Assembly: GCA_027078415.1 (NCBI GenBank)
Contig: JALWYX010000052.1
Span: 1 to 46,727, forward strand
DNA from: Thermoanaerobaculia bacterium
GTDB taxonomy: Bacteria > Acidobacteriota > Thermoanaerobaculia > JALWYX01
Reading direction: 5' to 3'
DNA length: 46,727 nucleotides
The notes under the pieces are model-generated. The model was given only the letters and a program-made list of their open reading frames with translations. It did no database searches and had not been told where the DNA came from. A program made the position numbers and the translations under genes. Shown here one piece after another: positions 15,994 to 24,826 of the stretch (its first letter is position 1; every line of letters starts with the position of its first letter).

Positions 15994-16821
15994 TCAGCTA
16001 CGAGAAAGCCAGTCGAGAGTTATCTTTGTAGCACGCAAGAAGTGTAAAGAAGGTGAGGAGAAAGGGTGGGTTGTTCCGAGAGTATGATCTGCACCTTCTA
16101 TTACAACAAGTTCACTTTTAGAACTAACTCCATACAAAGTTTTAGCTTCCGATAGTTTTATAAATCTATCTTTATCTCCTTGAATAATAAGCCAAGGTAT
16201 AGTTAACTTTGCAGCAGAAGCTTCGACATCAAGTTCTTTTTTATAACGTTCCATAATATCAAAACCTTCTTTAAGTAGATAAAGACCTTTTCCAGTAGTA
16301 TCATCCTTTAGAAAAATTTTATCTCCTTTTAACCTCTGCTTTATCTCTTCTTTTGACCACCTGAAGACGGTAGCTCCTGCTTCCCAGGTAACAAGTCCTT
16401 TAAAACCAGAAAATTGGGATGCTGCTAGTATAGCAATGCATCCTCCCCTTGAATGACCATACAGGTAAACCGATAGATCTTCGTTTACAAAAGAGAAGAT
16501 CCTCTCCAGGACTACCAGAGTATCCTCCAATTCGTAGTATGGGTTATTTATAGCAAATTTTTCTTTTTCTACAACCTCTAGAGAGTTAATAGGCATACCT
16601 GCACCGCTGAAGGTTATTCTAACAACTGTAGCACCCCAGTAAGCAAAACAGGTAGCAAGAGTAGGGAAAAATCCCCATTCAGCAGACGCCCGTAGCCCGT
16701 GCAACATAATGATCAATTTTCTTTTATCTTTTACAGGAAGAGGTTTGTCTATATATATAAATATATCACCCAACTTACCTGGTATAGTAAAAATACCTCT
16801 TTTTATTTCTTTAAAGCGCAT
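15994..16821 (-). CDS. Alpha/beta-hydrolase
   Basis: 275-residue cytoplasmic serine hydrolase of the dienelactone-hydrolase/acyl-peptidase-like alpha/beta fold. It has the oxyanion strand IIMLHGLRAS (37-46), the nucleophile elbow GHSRGG with S124, an acid in QGDKDRF (about 215-221), and a catalytic His in EGADHTLG. The HP-x-x-S-P segment near the end is common in this group. No signal peptide. Substrate unknown; an esterase or thioesterase is possible. The ATG at 16821 has only a poor ribosome-binding site. A TATAAT lies at 16865-16870 on this strand. Confidence 0.75.
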   Translation of the reverse strand: MRFKEIKRGIFTIPGKLGDIFIYIDKPLPVKDKRKLIIMLHGLRASAEWGFFPTLATCFAYWGATVVRITFSGAGMPINSLEVVEKEKFAINNPYYELEDTLVVLERIFSFVNEDLSVYLYGHSRGGCIAILAASQFSGFKGLVTWEAGATVFRWSKEEIKQRLKGDKIFLKDDTTGKGLYLLKEGFDIMERYKKELDVEASAAKLTIPWLIIQGDKDRFIKLSEAKTLYGVSSKSELVVIEGADHTLGTTHPFSSPSLHFLRATKITLDWLSRS

Positions 16822-17025
16822 AATAGAAATACCAAAACAGTTAGGTTTATAGGTGTATGTGTAAATTATACAAGACTAATACCTTTTGTACTCCTCTACT
16901 ACTTACTGGACACAGACAAAAAGTTACAACCTACGACTACCCAAGAAACTTTTTTATTTTATTTTCAAATAAAGCTTACACAAATCCTAGAACACAAAGC
17001 GGCTCATGTATAAACAGCAAACCGA

Positions 17026-17057
17026 ATAAAAACACCCCCTCTCTTGCTTGAGAGGGG
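17026..17057 (-). terminator. Rho-independent terminator of secreted protein copy B
   Basis: An 8-bp stem CCCCTCTC/GAGAGGGG (17036-17043 with 17050-17057) and a 6-base loop. Read on the - strand it is followed by GTGTTTTTATT. It lies 29 bases past the stop codon of copy B. Confidence 0.75.
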
Positions 17058-17085
17058 ATAGAAAACTTTTATTTATAAAGGTATA

Positions 17086-18390
17086 TTATTCTACTAAAAA
17101 TTCCTTGAGTACAACAGGTACTGTATTGCTCTTGGTTGATTGCAACCGACCGTATGTCACGTTATGCCAGACAACAACCCACTCACCCGCGTTTACCGTG
17201 GACGAAACTAGAGCCGGAAATTGTTCGTGGTCGGTATTTGTATCTGTATCGGCAAAGCTATTCACTGCCAAGCAACCATAATTACTCCAGGTATTTCCAT
17301 CAGCAGATAATAAGATAAATATATCTCTATCGCTTCCTATTGCAGCGCTACAAGTTGTTATGTTATCGTCCGTCTCGAATACAACTCCCCACCTGTTACT
17401 ACCAACATGGCTTCTTACACTATCTATACCAACTGCATTATTCACTTCATACAGAAGCGTAACAGTCGAAAAATTAGCTCCATCATCTGTAGACTTCTTG
17501 TACACTACATCACTCTTATTTACATCACTCCCATGTATATCATGTATCCAAAACACAAATACTTCATCACCTCTCCAAGAGATAGAGATTTGAGGATACG
17601 CCGCAGGTATAGTTGAATTGTAATCCACTAACGGAGAAGCAGCACTCCAACTCGCTCCAGTTCTGCGTGAATACATTATATCCTGGCTATCCCTTACCCA
17701 TGCAGCTAACCAGTTGCCGTTACCGTCTGTTGCTAAAGCTACATCCTCATCTATTGCACTATCGCTGGTTGCATCACTATTTAACGCTGCTGCCGATGAA
17801 CAACTCATCGAACTGCCGCCGTTGTAAGTACAGTCTACGTAAAAGATATCTCTATCAGATCCGTAGTTATTAGAACCTATTGTCTGAATATTTGATTCCC
17901 ATACTATCGTTACGTTGGTAGGCGTTCCAATAGCAACAGCAACCCATGGATTGTTATCATCAGCAGAATCTGACGACATATAGGAAGCTACAAGTTGGGG
18001 TGATGTCCAGCTTATGCTGGTTCCATTGTCAGTTCCTATGGAATACATAATATCAAACTCAGAACCGTTATCTCTTATAAAAACTACAAGCCATTTATGC
18101 TGTCCTGAGAAAATACCTAAATACCTTATAACTGGAGAGTAATACAAAGTTGAGCCACTTCCCATGACAACAGTTCCTGGGTTCCAAGTAGTTCCATTGC
18201 TAGATATAGAGTAGTATATGTGCGTATCATCATGCGCCTCTACCCATTTACCTCCACCATAATCGATAGTAAGTAAATTTGTAGTAGTAACTCCTGTAAT
18301 TGTACTAGGAAGACCAAATCCATGTGGTGGTACAAGAGCGTATATAGAGAAAGAAAATAAAAATATACCAAACGTTAATAAACTTCTCAT
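17086..18390 (-). CDS. Secreted propeller-like protein, copy B
   Basis: 434-residue exported paralogue of copy A, similar along its whole length (for example IDYGGGKWV, YSIGTDNGTS, SWTSP, VASYMSSDSA, ALNSDAT, VVYKKSTDDG, and the tail VPVVLKEFLVE). The longest frame starts at 18411, but I take the ATG at 18390: AAAGGGGG sits 10 bases before it, and from there the 18-residue signal peptide lines up exactly with that of copy A (cleavage before LVPPHGFG). Repeated D-G-x-x-W/F pieces suggest a beta-propeller. Function unknown. It has its own terminator. Confidence 0.75.
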   Translation of the reverse strand: MRSLLTFGIFLFSFSIYALVPPHGFGLPSTITGVTTTNLLTIDYGGGKWVEAHDDTHIYYSISSNGTTWNPGTVVMGSGSTLYYSPVIRYLGIFSGQHKWLVVFIRDNGSEFDIMYSIGTDNGTSISWTSPQLVASYMSSDSADDNNPWVAVAIGTPTNVTIVWESNIQTIGSNNYGSDRDIFYVDCTYNGGSSMSCSSAAALNSDATSDSAIDEDVALATDGNGNWLAAWVRDSQDIMYSRRTGASWSAASPLVDYNSTIPAAYPQISISWRGDEVFVFWIHDIHGSDVNKSDVVYKKSTDDGANFSTVTLLYEVNNAVGIDSVRSHVGSNRWGVVFETDDNITTCSAAIGSDRDIFILLSADGNTWSNYGCLAVNSFADTDTNTDHEQFPALVSSTVNAGEWVVVWHNVTYGRLQSTKSNTVPVVLKEFLVE

Positions 18391-18594
18391 ATATACGACC
18401 CCCTTTAACATAACTCTTTTTACCCAATTATGACAAAACTACATAAACATTACAACATTCCGTATCTCTACATATCATTCTTACCGGATTACTAAATAGT
18501 TCCTTACCGTACTTATCTGTGTTTTAAATAGAGTAAAAATTAAAGGTAGTCCAACAAAAAAGTTAGTTTCCTTAAAACTTCTGTAATTTTAAAA

Positions 18595-18630
18595 AGGTTT
18601 GGAGGACAAAAGGCGTTGTCCTCCAAACCT
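18595..18630 (-). terminator. Rho-independent terminator after the VPS10 gene
   Basis: A perfect 15-bp stem AGGTTTGGAGGACAA/TTGTCCTCCAAACCT (18595-18609 with 18616-18630), a 6-base loop, and TTTTTAAAATT after it on the - strand. It begins 7 bases past the stop codon and closes the long - strand run. Confidence 0.9.
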
Positions 18631-18637
18631 ATCAACT

Positions 18638-21600
18638 CTATATCTTTTCTCTTTTTTCTCTCCACTCCTCTTTTGAAAGAATCTTTATTACAAATCCTGA
18701 ACGTTCAATCTTTCTATTAACAGCTTTAACTTTTTCAACTAAATCGTTAAACTTTTTCTCAGCTTTAGAGAACTCTTTTTTGTAAAAGTCGAGCTGAGAA
18801 AGCTGAGTTTTTGTAGGTCTACCCAGGTACGCTATAACTCCCATATAAAGCTCACCTATCTTCTCTCTGAGTTTTTCCTCTCCAGAAAGCCACCCAGCAG
18901 GATGTGTAGCTACAAGTTCTTTTCTAAGAGCAAGGGCTTCTTCCTTGATTTTTGCAACCTGTTTCAACTTCTTTTTCTTAAGAATATCAGCAGCCTGATC
19001 TTCTATATACTTTAGAGTATCCGCGAGGTACCCCAGATCCTCGAGTAGATAGTAAAGTTCAAGAACAGTTTGTTGCTGCAGCTTCCTATCGCTCTCAGAG
19101 TGTTTATTACGAGGGTCTTTTACCAAACTAATTTTCCCCTCGTAGCTCTTATTTCCTTTTACCAGCTTAAAGGTATATTCTCCTTCCATCAGATAGGGTC
19201 CTATCATAGCTGGAAGTAACGAATTTCCCGGAGGTACCTTAGGAGGAGGCAAACGCATAGGGAACAATACCCTTACTATTCCTCTATTTTTGGGAACAGG
19301 AAGTGAGATAACCAAATTACCTGAGGAATCGTATACCTCCATTTTTAGAGATCCAAACAGATGCCGTTTTTTCTGAAAGAAATGGATAAATGCTGCATCT
19401 GGAGGGTTATCTCCCAAAAACTCCTCGTCAGCACCACCCCATCCATCTAGTGGAGTCATTAAATACTGTACACCGTCTCTGGATGGTAAAATTACAACTT
19501 CTTCTGATAATAGCTCCGGAGTCAAAGCCCTAAGAGGAGATAGATCGTCTATTATATAAACCCCTCTACCGTGAGTACCTACAACAAGGTCACCTCTAGG
19601 ATGAATAACCATGTGTCTCACAGAAACTTTCGGTATTTTTTTAAATCTAGCCCAACTTTCACCACCGTCTATAGAGATATATAGACCGAACTCTGTACCC
19701 AGAAAAAGCAACTTTTCGTTAACTGGATCTTCCTTTACCACGTATGCGTATCCTTCCACACCCTCTGTAGGTAATTTTCTCCAACTTTTACCCATATCGT
19801 CGGTAACAAATAGATAGGTGTTCATATCTCCTGTTCTGTGACCGTCAAAGGTTACGTAAGCTCGCTCTCTTTTATGATTACTACTTTCTATAAAAGAGAC
19901 CCATGTGTTTTTAGGAACACCACTTTTGGGTGTGACTTCTATCCACTCTTTCCCTCCATTCGTAGTAACGTGTACGAGTCCATCATCGCTTCCTACCCAT
20001 ATAACGTTACTGTCTATTGGCGATTCACTTATAGAGTATATAGTTGTATGATTTTCGGCAGTTGTGTTATCTACAGTCATACCCCCTGACAAATGTTGTT
20101 TCTGCTTCTCAGGATCATTGGTAGTAAGGTCTGGAGAGATCTTTTCCCACGATTCGCCGTTATCTAGCGACCTAAAAAGAAACTGAGCTCCAACATACAG
20201 TGTCCCACTAGGTCCAAAAAGAAAAGGGGTGTTCCAGTTGAAACGAAGTTTCTCACCCGTAGCAAGGTGAGGAGTTATAGATCTAAGTTCACCACTTGTC
20301 ATGTCCACTCTAACAAGTTTCCCTCCTTGATACTCAGAGAACACCATTTTAGAATCTTTAGGGTGAGCGAAGCTCCAAAAGCCATCGCCGAAGCCAACAG
20401 TTTCCCAATGTTTATTTAATACTCCTCTAAAACCCAATTTCATAGAAGGTCCTCTCCACGAACCGTTATCTTGCAACCCTACGTAGACGTTGTAGGGAAA
20501 CTCATTGTCAACCCCTACTCTGTAAACTTGGGAAATAGGTAAGTTGTTCAAATGCCGCCAACTATCACCCCTATCAAACGACTCATAAACTCCTCCATCA
20601 GTTCCCAGTATCAAATGCTTAGGATTTTTAGGATTTATCCATAAAGCATGATGATCTGGATGCACCGTGCCTCCATAGCCAAAAGGACCTGCAAACGACT
20701 CTCCACCATCTCTGCTAATAGTCAGAGAAATACCAGGTTTATAAACTATATTGTAATCCACAGGATCTACGATTAAACGTGCAAAGTAAAACGGTCTAAC
20801 TCTAATATTAAAACCTTCGTTAACTTTTACAAAACTATTACCAAAATCATCGGATCTATAAAGAGCTGTCCCCTTATCATCTTCTAAAAGAACGTAAACT
20901 CTACTGGGCCTAGATGGGGCTACAGCAACAGCTATTCTACCCCAAGGTTTCTCAGGAAAACCGTTTTTTAACAAAGTCCAGTTTTTACCACCATCTAGAC
21001 TCTTATACAAACCACTGCCTGGTCCCCCAGACTTAAAGAACCAAGGCCACCTTCTAAACTCCCACATTCCAACGTACAATATTTCAGGCTCTTGTGGATC
21101 TATAGCCATATCGGAACATCCAGTTTTTTGATCCACGTATAAAATCTTTTTCCAACTTTTACCGCCATCTACGGTCTTATACACTCCTCTTTCCTCATTA
21201 TCATTCCACAGGTGCCCTAAGGCACATACGTACACAATCTTGCTATTTTCGGGATGAACTATAATTTTGGCTATCCTTTCTGTATCTTCAAGCCCCATAA
21301 ACTTCCAACTCTTCCCACCATCGGTACTCTTGTACACACCTTTCCCTACCGAAACGCTGTTTCTAGTCCAAGGTTCCCCTGTTCCTACCCAAACAGTTTC
21401 ACTATCGTTAGGATCTATAGCGATAGCACCAATAGACTGGGGATACTTATCAAAGATAGGGCTAAACGTTATCCCTCCATCTTTCGATTTCCACAAACCG
21501 CCGCTAGCAGATCCTACATATATAACAACTGGATTAGAAGGTATAGCTGCAAGATCTGAAACCCTACCACCCATAACAGCAGGTCCTATAGAACGTGCTG

Positions 21601-21682
21601 AGATATTACCAAACACCCAACTTCCATAATCGGCAAAAAGCGTAAGCGGCAAAAGTAAAAAAGCAAAAACTACCCTCACCAT
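18638..21682 (-). CDS. Exported VPS10/sortilin-type beta-propeller protein
   Basis: 1014-residue exported protein with a signal peptide (1-17). About 20-690 hold many Asp-box blades (S-K-D-G-G, S-T-D-G-G-K-S-W, T-V-D-G-G-K-S-W, S-L-D-G-G-K-N-W, S-I-D-G-G-E-S-W), as in the Sortilin_N/VPS10 family of Acidobacteriota and Bacteroidota, with the usual GPAVMGGRVSDLA opening and V-G-T-H-G-R-G-V-Y-I-I-D-D-L end. A beta-rich linker and a helical Lys-rich C-terminus (about 860-1014) follow. These proteins are often annotated as glycosyl hydrolases, but no catalytic residues are assignable; binding is more likely. It starts 15 bases after the LolA-like gene with an AGGAGG ribosome-binding site. Confidence 0.85.
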   Translation of the reverse strand: MVRVVFAFLLLPLTLFADYGSWVFGNISARSIGPAVMGGRVSDLAAIPSNPVVIYVGSASGGLWKSKDGGITFSPIFDKYPQSIGAIAIDPNDSETVWVGTGEPWTRNSVSVGKGVYKSTDGGKSWKFMGLEDTERIAKIIVHPENSKIVYVCALGHLWNDNEERGVYKTVDGGKSWKKILYVDQKTGCSDMAIDPQEPEILYVGMWEFRRWPWFFKSGGPGSGLYKSLDGGKNWTLLKNGFPEKPWGRIAVAVAPSRPSRVYVLLEDDKGTALYRSDDFGNSFVKVNEGFNIRVRPFYFARLIVDPVDYNIVYKPGISLTISRDGGESFAGPFGYGGTVHPDHHALWINPKNPKHLILGTDGGVYESFDRGDSWRHLNNLPISQVYRVGVDNEFPYNVYVGLQDNGSWRGPSMKLGFRGVLNKHWETVGFGDGFWSFAHPKDSKMVFSEYQGGKLVRVDMTSGELRSITPHLATGEKLRFNWNTPFLFGPSGTLYVGAQFLFRSLDNGESWEKISPDLTTNDPEKQKQHLSGGMTVDNTTAENHTTIYSISESPIDSNVIWVGSDDGLVHVTTNGGKEWIEVTPKSGVPKNTWVSFIESSNHKRERAYVTFDGHRTGDMNTYLFVTDDMGKSWRKLPTEGVEGYAYVVKEDPVNEKLLFLGTEFGLYISIDGGESWARFKKIPKVSVRHMVIHPRGDLVVGTHGRGVYIIDDLSPLRALTPELLSEEVVILPSRDGVQYLMTPLDGWGGADEEFLGDNPPDAAFIHFFQKKRHLFGSLKMEVYDSSGNLVISLPVPKNRGIVRVLFPMRLPPPKVPPGNSLLPAMIGPYLMEGEYTFKLVKGNKSYEGKISLVKDPRNKHSESDRKLQQQTVLELYYLLEDLGYLADTLKYIEDQAADILKKKKLKQVAKIKEEALALRKELVATHPAGWLSGEEKLREKIGELYMGVIAYLGRPTKTQLSQLDFYKKEFSKAEKKFNDLVEKVKAVNRKIERSGFVIKILSKEEWREKREKI

Positions 21683-21697
21683 ATTACCTCCTTATAT

Positions 21698-22441
21698 CTA
21701 GTTAGCGGTTTTTTCCACATTCTCAGGAAAGGCGAAGATTTTATCATCTATTGTAGGATTAATCTTGTATTCATCTATCTCTATAACAGAAGCGTTCTTT
21801 CCCCTCTTTTCTTCAACATAAAAGTTAAGCATAAGATCACCTACTTTTTTATAATCACCCAAAATAACGGTAGATTTATGAGTATTGCCATCTGGTAACT
21901 TTATAGAAACCTCGTTTTTCAAAAGTAGAAAACTATCTTTATCTATAAAATAAACGATTTCATTGCCGCTCGGTTTTATAAGTTTTATTTTATAAACGGG
22001 AGTTCCTTCTACCTCATCTTCTCCTAGAAACTCTACCTTGTTACCGTGATTTTTGTAGTTTACAAGACCATCGTAAAAAAAATCCTGCTCTTTCATAACC
22101 GCCACCTGATGCGGAGGCACCTTTTCAGGTTTGGCGTCATCCCCCAAAAAAGGCATATAAAACCAACCAGTTGAACCATCGAAAGCTTGAATTCCTACTT
22201 TTCCTTGAACAGAAAACTCTACCCTAAATTTGTTGGGTCTTTTAGTTGTAATCTTAACAGGGTACTCCACCTCACCTTGTTTTAACTTACCTGTCATTAC
22301 AATAGCGTTAACTTTTGCGATATTTTCTTTACCACCAACAGCATTAGCAAACTTATCTATTATCTGATCCACGTCCATCTCACTAGCATGCAGAGGGTAT
22401 AACAAAAAAGTAAAAATAACTACCATAGCAAACTTTCTCAT
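21698..22441 (-). CDS. LolA-like periplasmic outer-membrane lipoprotein-sorting protein
   Basis: 247-residue exported protein with a signal peptide (MRKFAMVVIFTFLLYPLHA) and a LolA/LolB-like half-barrel: a helix with VDQIIDKFANAVGG, then alternating strands (MTGKLKQGEVEYPVKITTK, RPNKFRVEFS, G-S-T-G-W-F-Y), a Y-K-I-K-L segment and I-D-E-Y-K-I-N-P near the end. Such proteins bind lipids or lipoproteins in the periplasm. The longest frame starts 19 codons upstream at 22498, but TTTGGAGG just before the ATG at 22441 and the signal peptide decide for this start. A 97-base gap to the glycosyltransferase gene may hold a promoter. It lies directly before the VPS10 gene. Confidence 0.75.
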   Translation of the reverse strand: MRKFAMVVIFTFLLYPLHASEMDVDQIIDKFANAVGGKENIAKVNAIVMTGKLKQGEVEYPVKITTKRPNKFRVEFSVQGKVGIQAFDGSTGWFYMPFLGDDAKPEKVPPHQVAVMKEQDFFYDGLVNYKNHGNKVEFLGEDEVEGTPVYKIKLIKPSGNEIVYFIDKDSFLLLKNEVSIKLPDGNTHKSTVILGDYKKVGDLMLNFYVEEKRGKNASVIEIDEYKINPTIDDKIFAFPENVEKTAN

Positions 22442-22538
22442 CTTGCACCTCCAAATATTTTTTATACTAATTACGATTCCTATCGTCTTTTGTTTCAAAA
22501 TCTGTATCCAATTTTATTACCACTATTAAGCTAGATTC

Positions 22539-23393
22539 CTAAAAAATAAACCTAGCTCCCAACCTTTTCAACTGGACAACTTCATAGTAACCCAACGGGT
22601 TACGCTCTTTACTTAAAGGTATATATAGCAAGCGAAGTTTTTCTACCATACTTTTCCACAAGGACAAACTCCCCGTTTTCAGAAGTAATATAACGCTCCA
22701 AAGAACAAAGTTGCTAACAACATATACAGATGGAAAATGTCTCCACGCTACTTGTATCCTATTAAGACTGTTTAAGAACCAATATCGCTTATCACGTTTA
22801 TGCTCTCGTCTATGAACAACTACAGACTTTGAAGTGTAGAACATCGAATAGTTATTCTTAAAAAATCTAAAACTTAAGTCAACTTCTTCCTGATATACTA
22901 CAAATCTTTCCAAAAAGCCTCCGCTAGCAAGAAATTTATTTCTATCTACAACTGCACCCATGGTGAAAAAATAGGGAGTCAAGGCAAGCTCTCTATCTAC
23001 TATAGATTTATCAGAGGAAGGAAGCTCTGAAAAAATTGGCTTACCGGAAGGTAATACACTCTTGGCCGTAGCAGCCACAGCGTAAGAGGAACTTTCCAAA
23101 ATAGAGACAAGCTCTTTAGCAGTAGAAGAGGAGTCCATAACAGCATCATCGTCCAAGAAAAAGAGGTAATCCCCTTTAGCAACTTTAGCTCCCAAATTTC
23201 TACCAGCCGCTGCACCTATATTTGTAGAAAGATTAACTAACTTATCTACACCATCAACCTTAATAGGAAGCGAAGAATTGTTAACTACTACAATTTCTTT
23301 TCTCCCTTCAAGCTCTTGTCTCTTAAAAGAATCTATACTATGCTTTATACTATCTCTTCCCAACGTCACAAATACAAGAGAAAAAGAGGCCAT
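22539..23393 (-). CDS. Family-2 glycosyltransferase
   Basis: 284-residue GT-A-fold transferase that moves a sugar from a nucleotide donor. Motifs: FSLVFVTLGRDS at the start, VVVNNSS, the nucleotide-binding GAAAGRNLG near 62-70, the metal-binding LDDD near 75-79, and VVYQEEVDLSFRF, the usual acceptor-side E-D-x-D-L-x-x-R region in variant form. It resembles rhamnosyltransferases. A hydrophobic stretch (about 225-245) may anchor it. I take the ATG at 23393; an in-frame TTG precedes it. It begins 4 bases after the pseudokinase stop, so it belongs to the same run. The acceptor is not known; the product of the KS genes upstream is one possibility. Confidence 0.82.
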   Translation of the reverse strand: MASFSLVFVTLGRDSIKHSIDSFKRQELEGRKEIVVVNNSSLPIKVDGVDKLVNLSTNIGAAAGRNLGAKVAKGDYLFFLDDDAVMDSSSTAKELVSILESSSYAVAATAKSVLPSGKPIFSELPSSDKSIVDRELALTPYFFTMGAVVDRNKFLASGGFLERFVVYQEEVDLSFRFFKNNYSMFYTSKSVVVHRREHKRDKRYWFLNSLNRIQVAWRHFPSVYVVSNFVLWSVILLLKTGSLSLWKSMVEKLRLLYIPLSKERNPLGYYEVVQLKRLGARFIF

Positions 23394-23397
23394 CAAG

Positions 23398-24300
23398 CTA
23401 GAAAATAACGATATTCTCTAGAGATTCTAAACGTTTAGCAGGATCCTTTTCCACCATACGTTCCAACATCTCCTTACTATTATTCCCTAGAGTCCACTTA
23501 CCATTAGGAAAAATTTCTCCTGTACTCCAATACCAAAAAACCATACCTAGAGAATATATATCGGCAAGGCTAGAATAACTACCCATTCTTGTTTCGGGAG
23601 CCATAAATGGGGAACCGCTCTTTACAGGAGGAAAGTCTCGCACTCCAACGTAAAGTAAAGGAGCTAATCTACTAGAGAGAAAATGTAAAGTACCATCTTT
23701 TGAAATAACAAGTTCAGTATCACTAAACCCTCCTAAAAAATATCCCATTTTATGAAGTTGACCTAAAGGAAATACAATAGCTCTCCACAAATTGGCAAAA
23801 TAGTTACTCCCCAGCTTTCTAGCCCTTATAAAAGATGTAACAGGTATACCATCAATAAACCTTTCAACAACGCTTATTCTCCCATCAAAAATTATCTTAG
23901 CTTTTTGGGGAAATACAGGAGATATAGGAGAATAGTAACGTTCTTTTTCCATACCGATCGAATCGGTATAATCCACATTACAAATAGTCATAAGGTAATA
24001 TTCTCCATCCCTAGCAACTTGATAACGTTCCCCCCAAGGAAGGAAATCCACTCTTCTTACGACAGAGTACCCTAAAATTTCTTTCCCTTCGGTAGCTGTT
24101 ATGGCTTTAAGTATATCTTTAGAAAAAATCTGAAATTTTTCAAAGTTATCTGCTCGTTCATGCCATCTTAGGAGTTTTGCAATCTCTTTACCTAACTCAG
24201 GATTGGAGTTATATATCTCTTGCACAGCTTTTTCCTTGTAACCAGGAGGTTTATCCAATATTTCTAAAAAAACCCTTTTCAGTTCATCCCAATCATTCAT
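23398..24300 (-). CDS. Protein-kinase-like pseudokinase
   Basis: 300-residue cytoplasmic protein with the Ser/Thr kinase fold but without catalytic residues. Counted from the longer start at 24312: an N-terminal helical segment (about 6-58, DWDELKRVFLEILDK to LLRWHERADNF) as in Acidobacteriota kinases; the glycine loop is replaced (FLPWGERYQV, 90-99); the ATP-binding Lys is lost (YLMTI, 106-110); the HRD loop reads GGFSDTELV (194-202); DFG reads FLSS (211-214). M-A-P-E (237-240) and D-I-Y-S-L-G (251-256) remain, so the fold is clear. I prefer the ATG at 24300, 9 bases after GGAG and overlapping the sigma stop (ATGA). It likely binds the neighbouring kinase or sigma factor. Confidence 0.75.
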   Translation of the reverse strand: MNDWDELKRVFLEILDKPPGYKEKAVQEIYNSNPELGKEIAKLLRWHERADNFEKFQIFSKDILKAITATEGKEILGYSVVRRVDFLPWGERYQVARDGEYYLMTICNVDYTDSIGMEKERYYSPISPVFPQKAKIIFDGRISVVERFIDGIPVTSFIRARKLGSNYFANLWRAIVFPLGQLHKMGYFLGGFSDTELVISKDGTLHFLSSRLAPLLYVGVRDFPPVKSGSPFMAPETRMGSYSSLADIYSLGMVFWYWSTGEIFPNGKWTLGNNSKEMLERMVEKDPAKRLESLENIVIF

Positions 24301-24826
24301 CTCTTTCTCCATCCAGCTCTTTTAAAAGCCAAGCCTTTGCAAAAGCCCATTCTCGCTTTACGGTAGTAGGAGAAATTCCCACTACTTCTGCTATTTCGCT
24401 AATACTAAACCCTCCAAAAACCTTAAGTTCAACTATACGTAGCAACCTAGGATCAGATCTACCCAATTTCTCAAGTATCTCATTTAGATGAATAACATCA
24501 AGATTATTACTTTCTACATAGTCAAGTATCTCTTCAACTAACGGCATATCAGGAATACCTTTTCCCCTCTTAGAAGCTTTTTTGTAGCGTGCGTAGTCTA
24601 CCAAAATCCTCCTCATAGCCCTTACCGCAGCTGCTACAACTGAACGTTTATCCTTCCAAGGTTTACGTTCCTGCTTAGCCAACCTTATATAAGTTTCACT
24701 GACCAACATCGTAGGTGTTATAGTCTTACTTTTAAACTCTTTACAAAGAACGCTCTTAGCTAAAGAGTAAATCTCGTCGTAGATCTCGTCTATATAACGA
24801 TCCAGTTGATCTTTAGGAGTACTCAC
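24293..24826 (-). CDS. ECF-like RNA polymerase sigma factor (kinase-linked type)
   Basis: 177-residue sigma-70-family protein of the ECF-like group (PF07638/TIGR02999 type) that directs RNA polymerase to a small promoter set. Region 2 covers about 8-85 (LDRYIDEIYDEIYSLAKSVL, then S-E-T-Y-I-R-L and RRILVDYARYKKASKRG). Region 4 covers about 115-172, with the helix-turn-helix FSISEIAEVVGISPTTVKRE and W-x-x-A-K-A-W-L. No anti-sigma gene is present. It starts with GTG on a GTGA overlap with the kinase gene and overlaps the pseudokinase start, so kinase, sigma and pseudokinase are translated together. Control by phosphorylation from the adjacent kinase is inferred from the known pairing of such sigma factors with Ser/Thr kinases. 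Confidence 0.87.
   Translation of the reverse strand: MSTPKDQLDRYIDEIYDEIYSLAKSVLCKEFKSKTITPTMLVSETYIRLAKQERKPWKDKRSVVAAAVRAMRRILVDYARYKKASKRGKGIPDMPLVEEILDYVESNNLDVIHLNEILEKLGRSDPRLLRIVELKVFGGFSISEIAEVVGISPTTVKREWAFAKAWLLKELDGERDE

Noticed and set aside
22442-22498. Upstream 19-codon extension of the LolA-like gene
   Set aside because: It would bury the signal peptide; a strong ribosome-binding site lies just before the ATG at 22441.
22505-22562. Inverted AGCTAG/CTAGCT pair after the GT2 gene
   Set aside because: Only about 6 bp with a long loop and no U-tract, so not a terminator.
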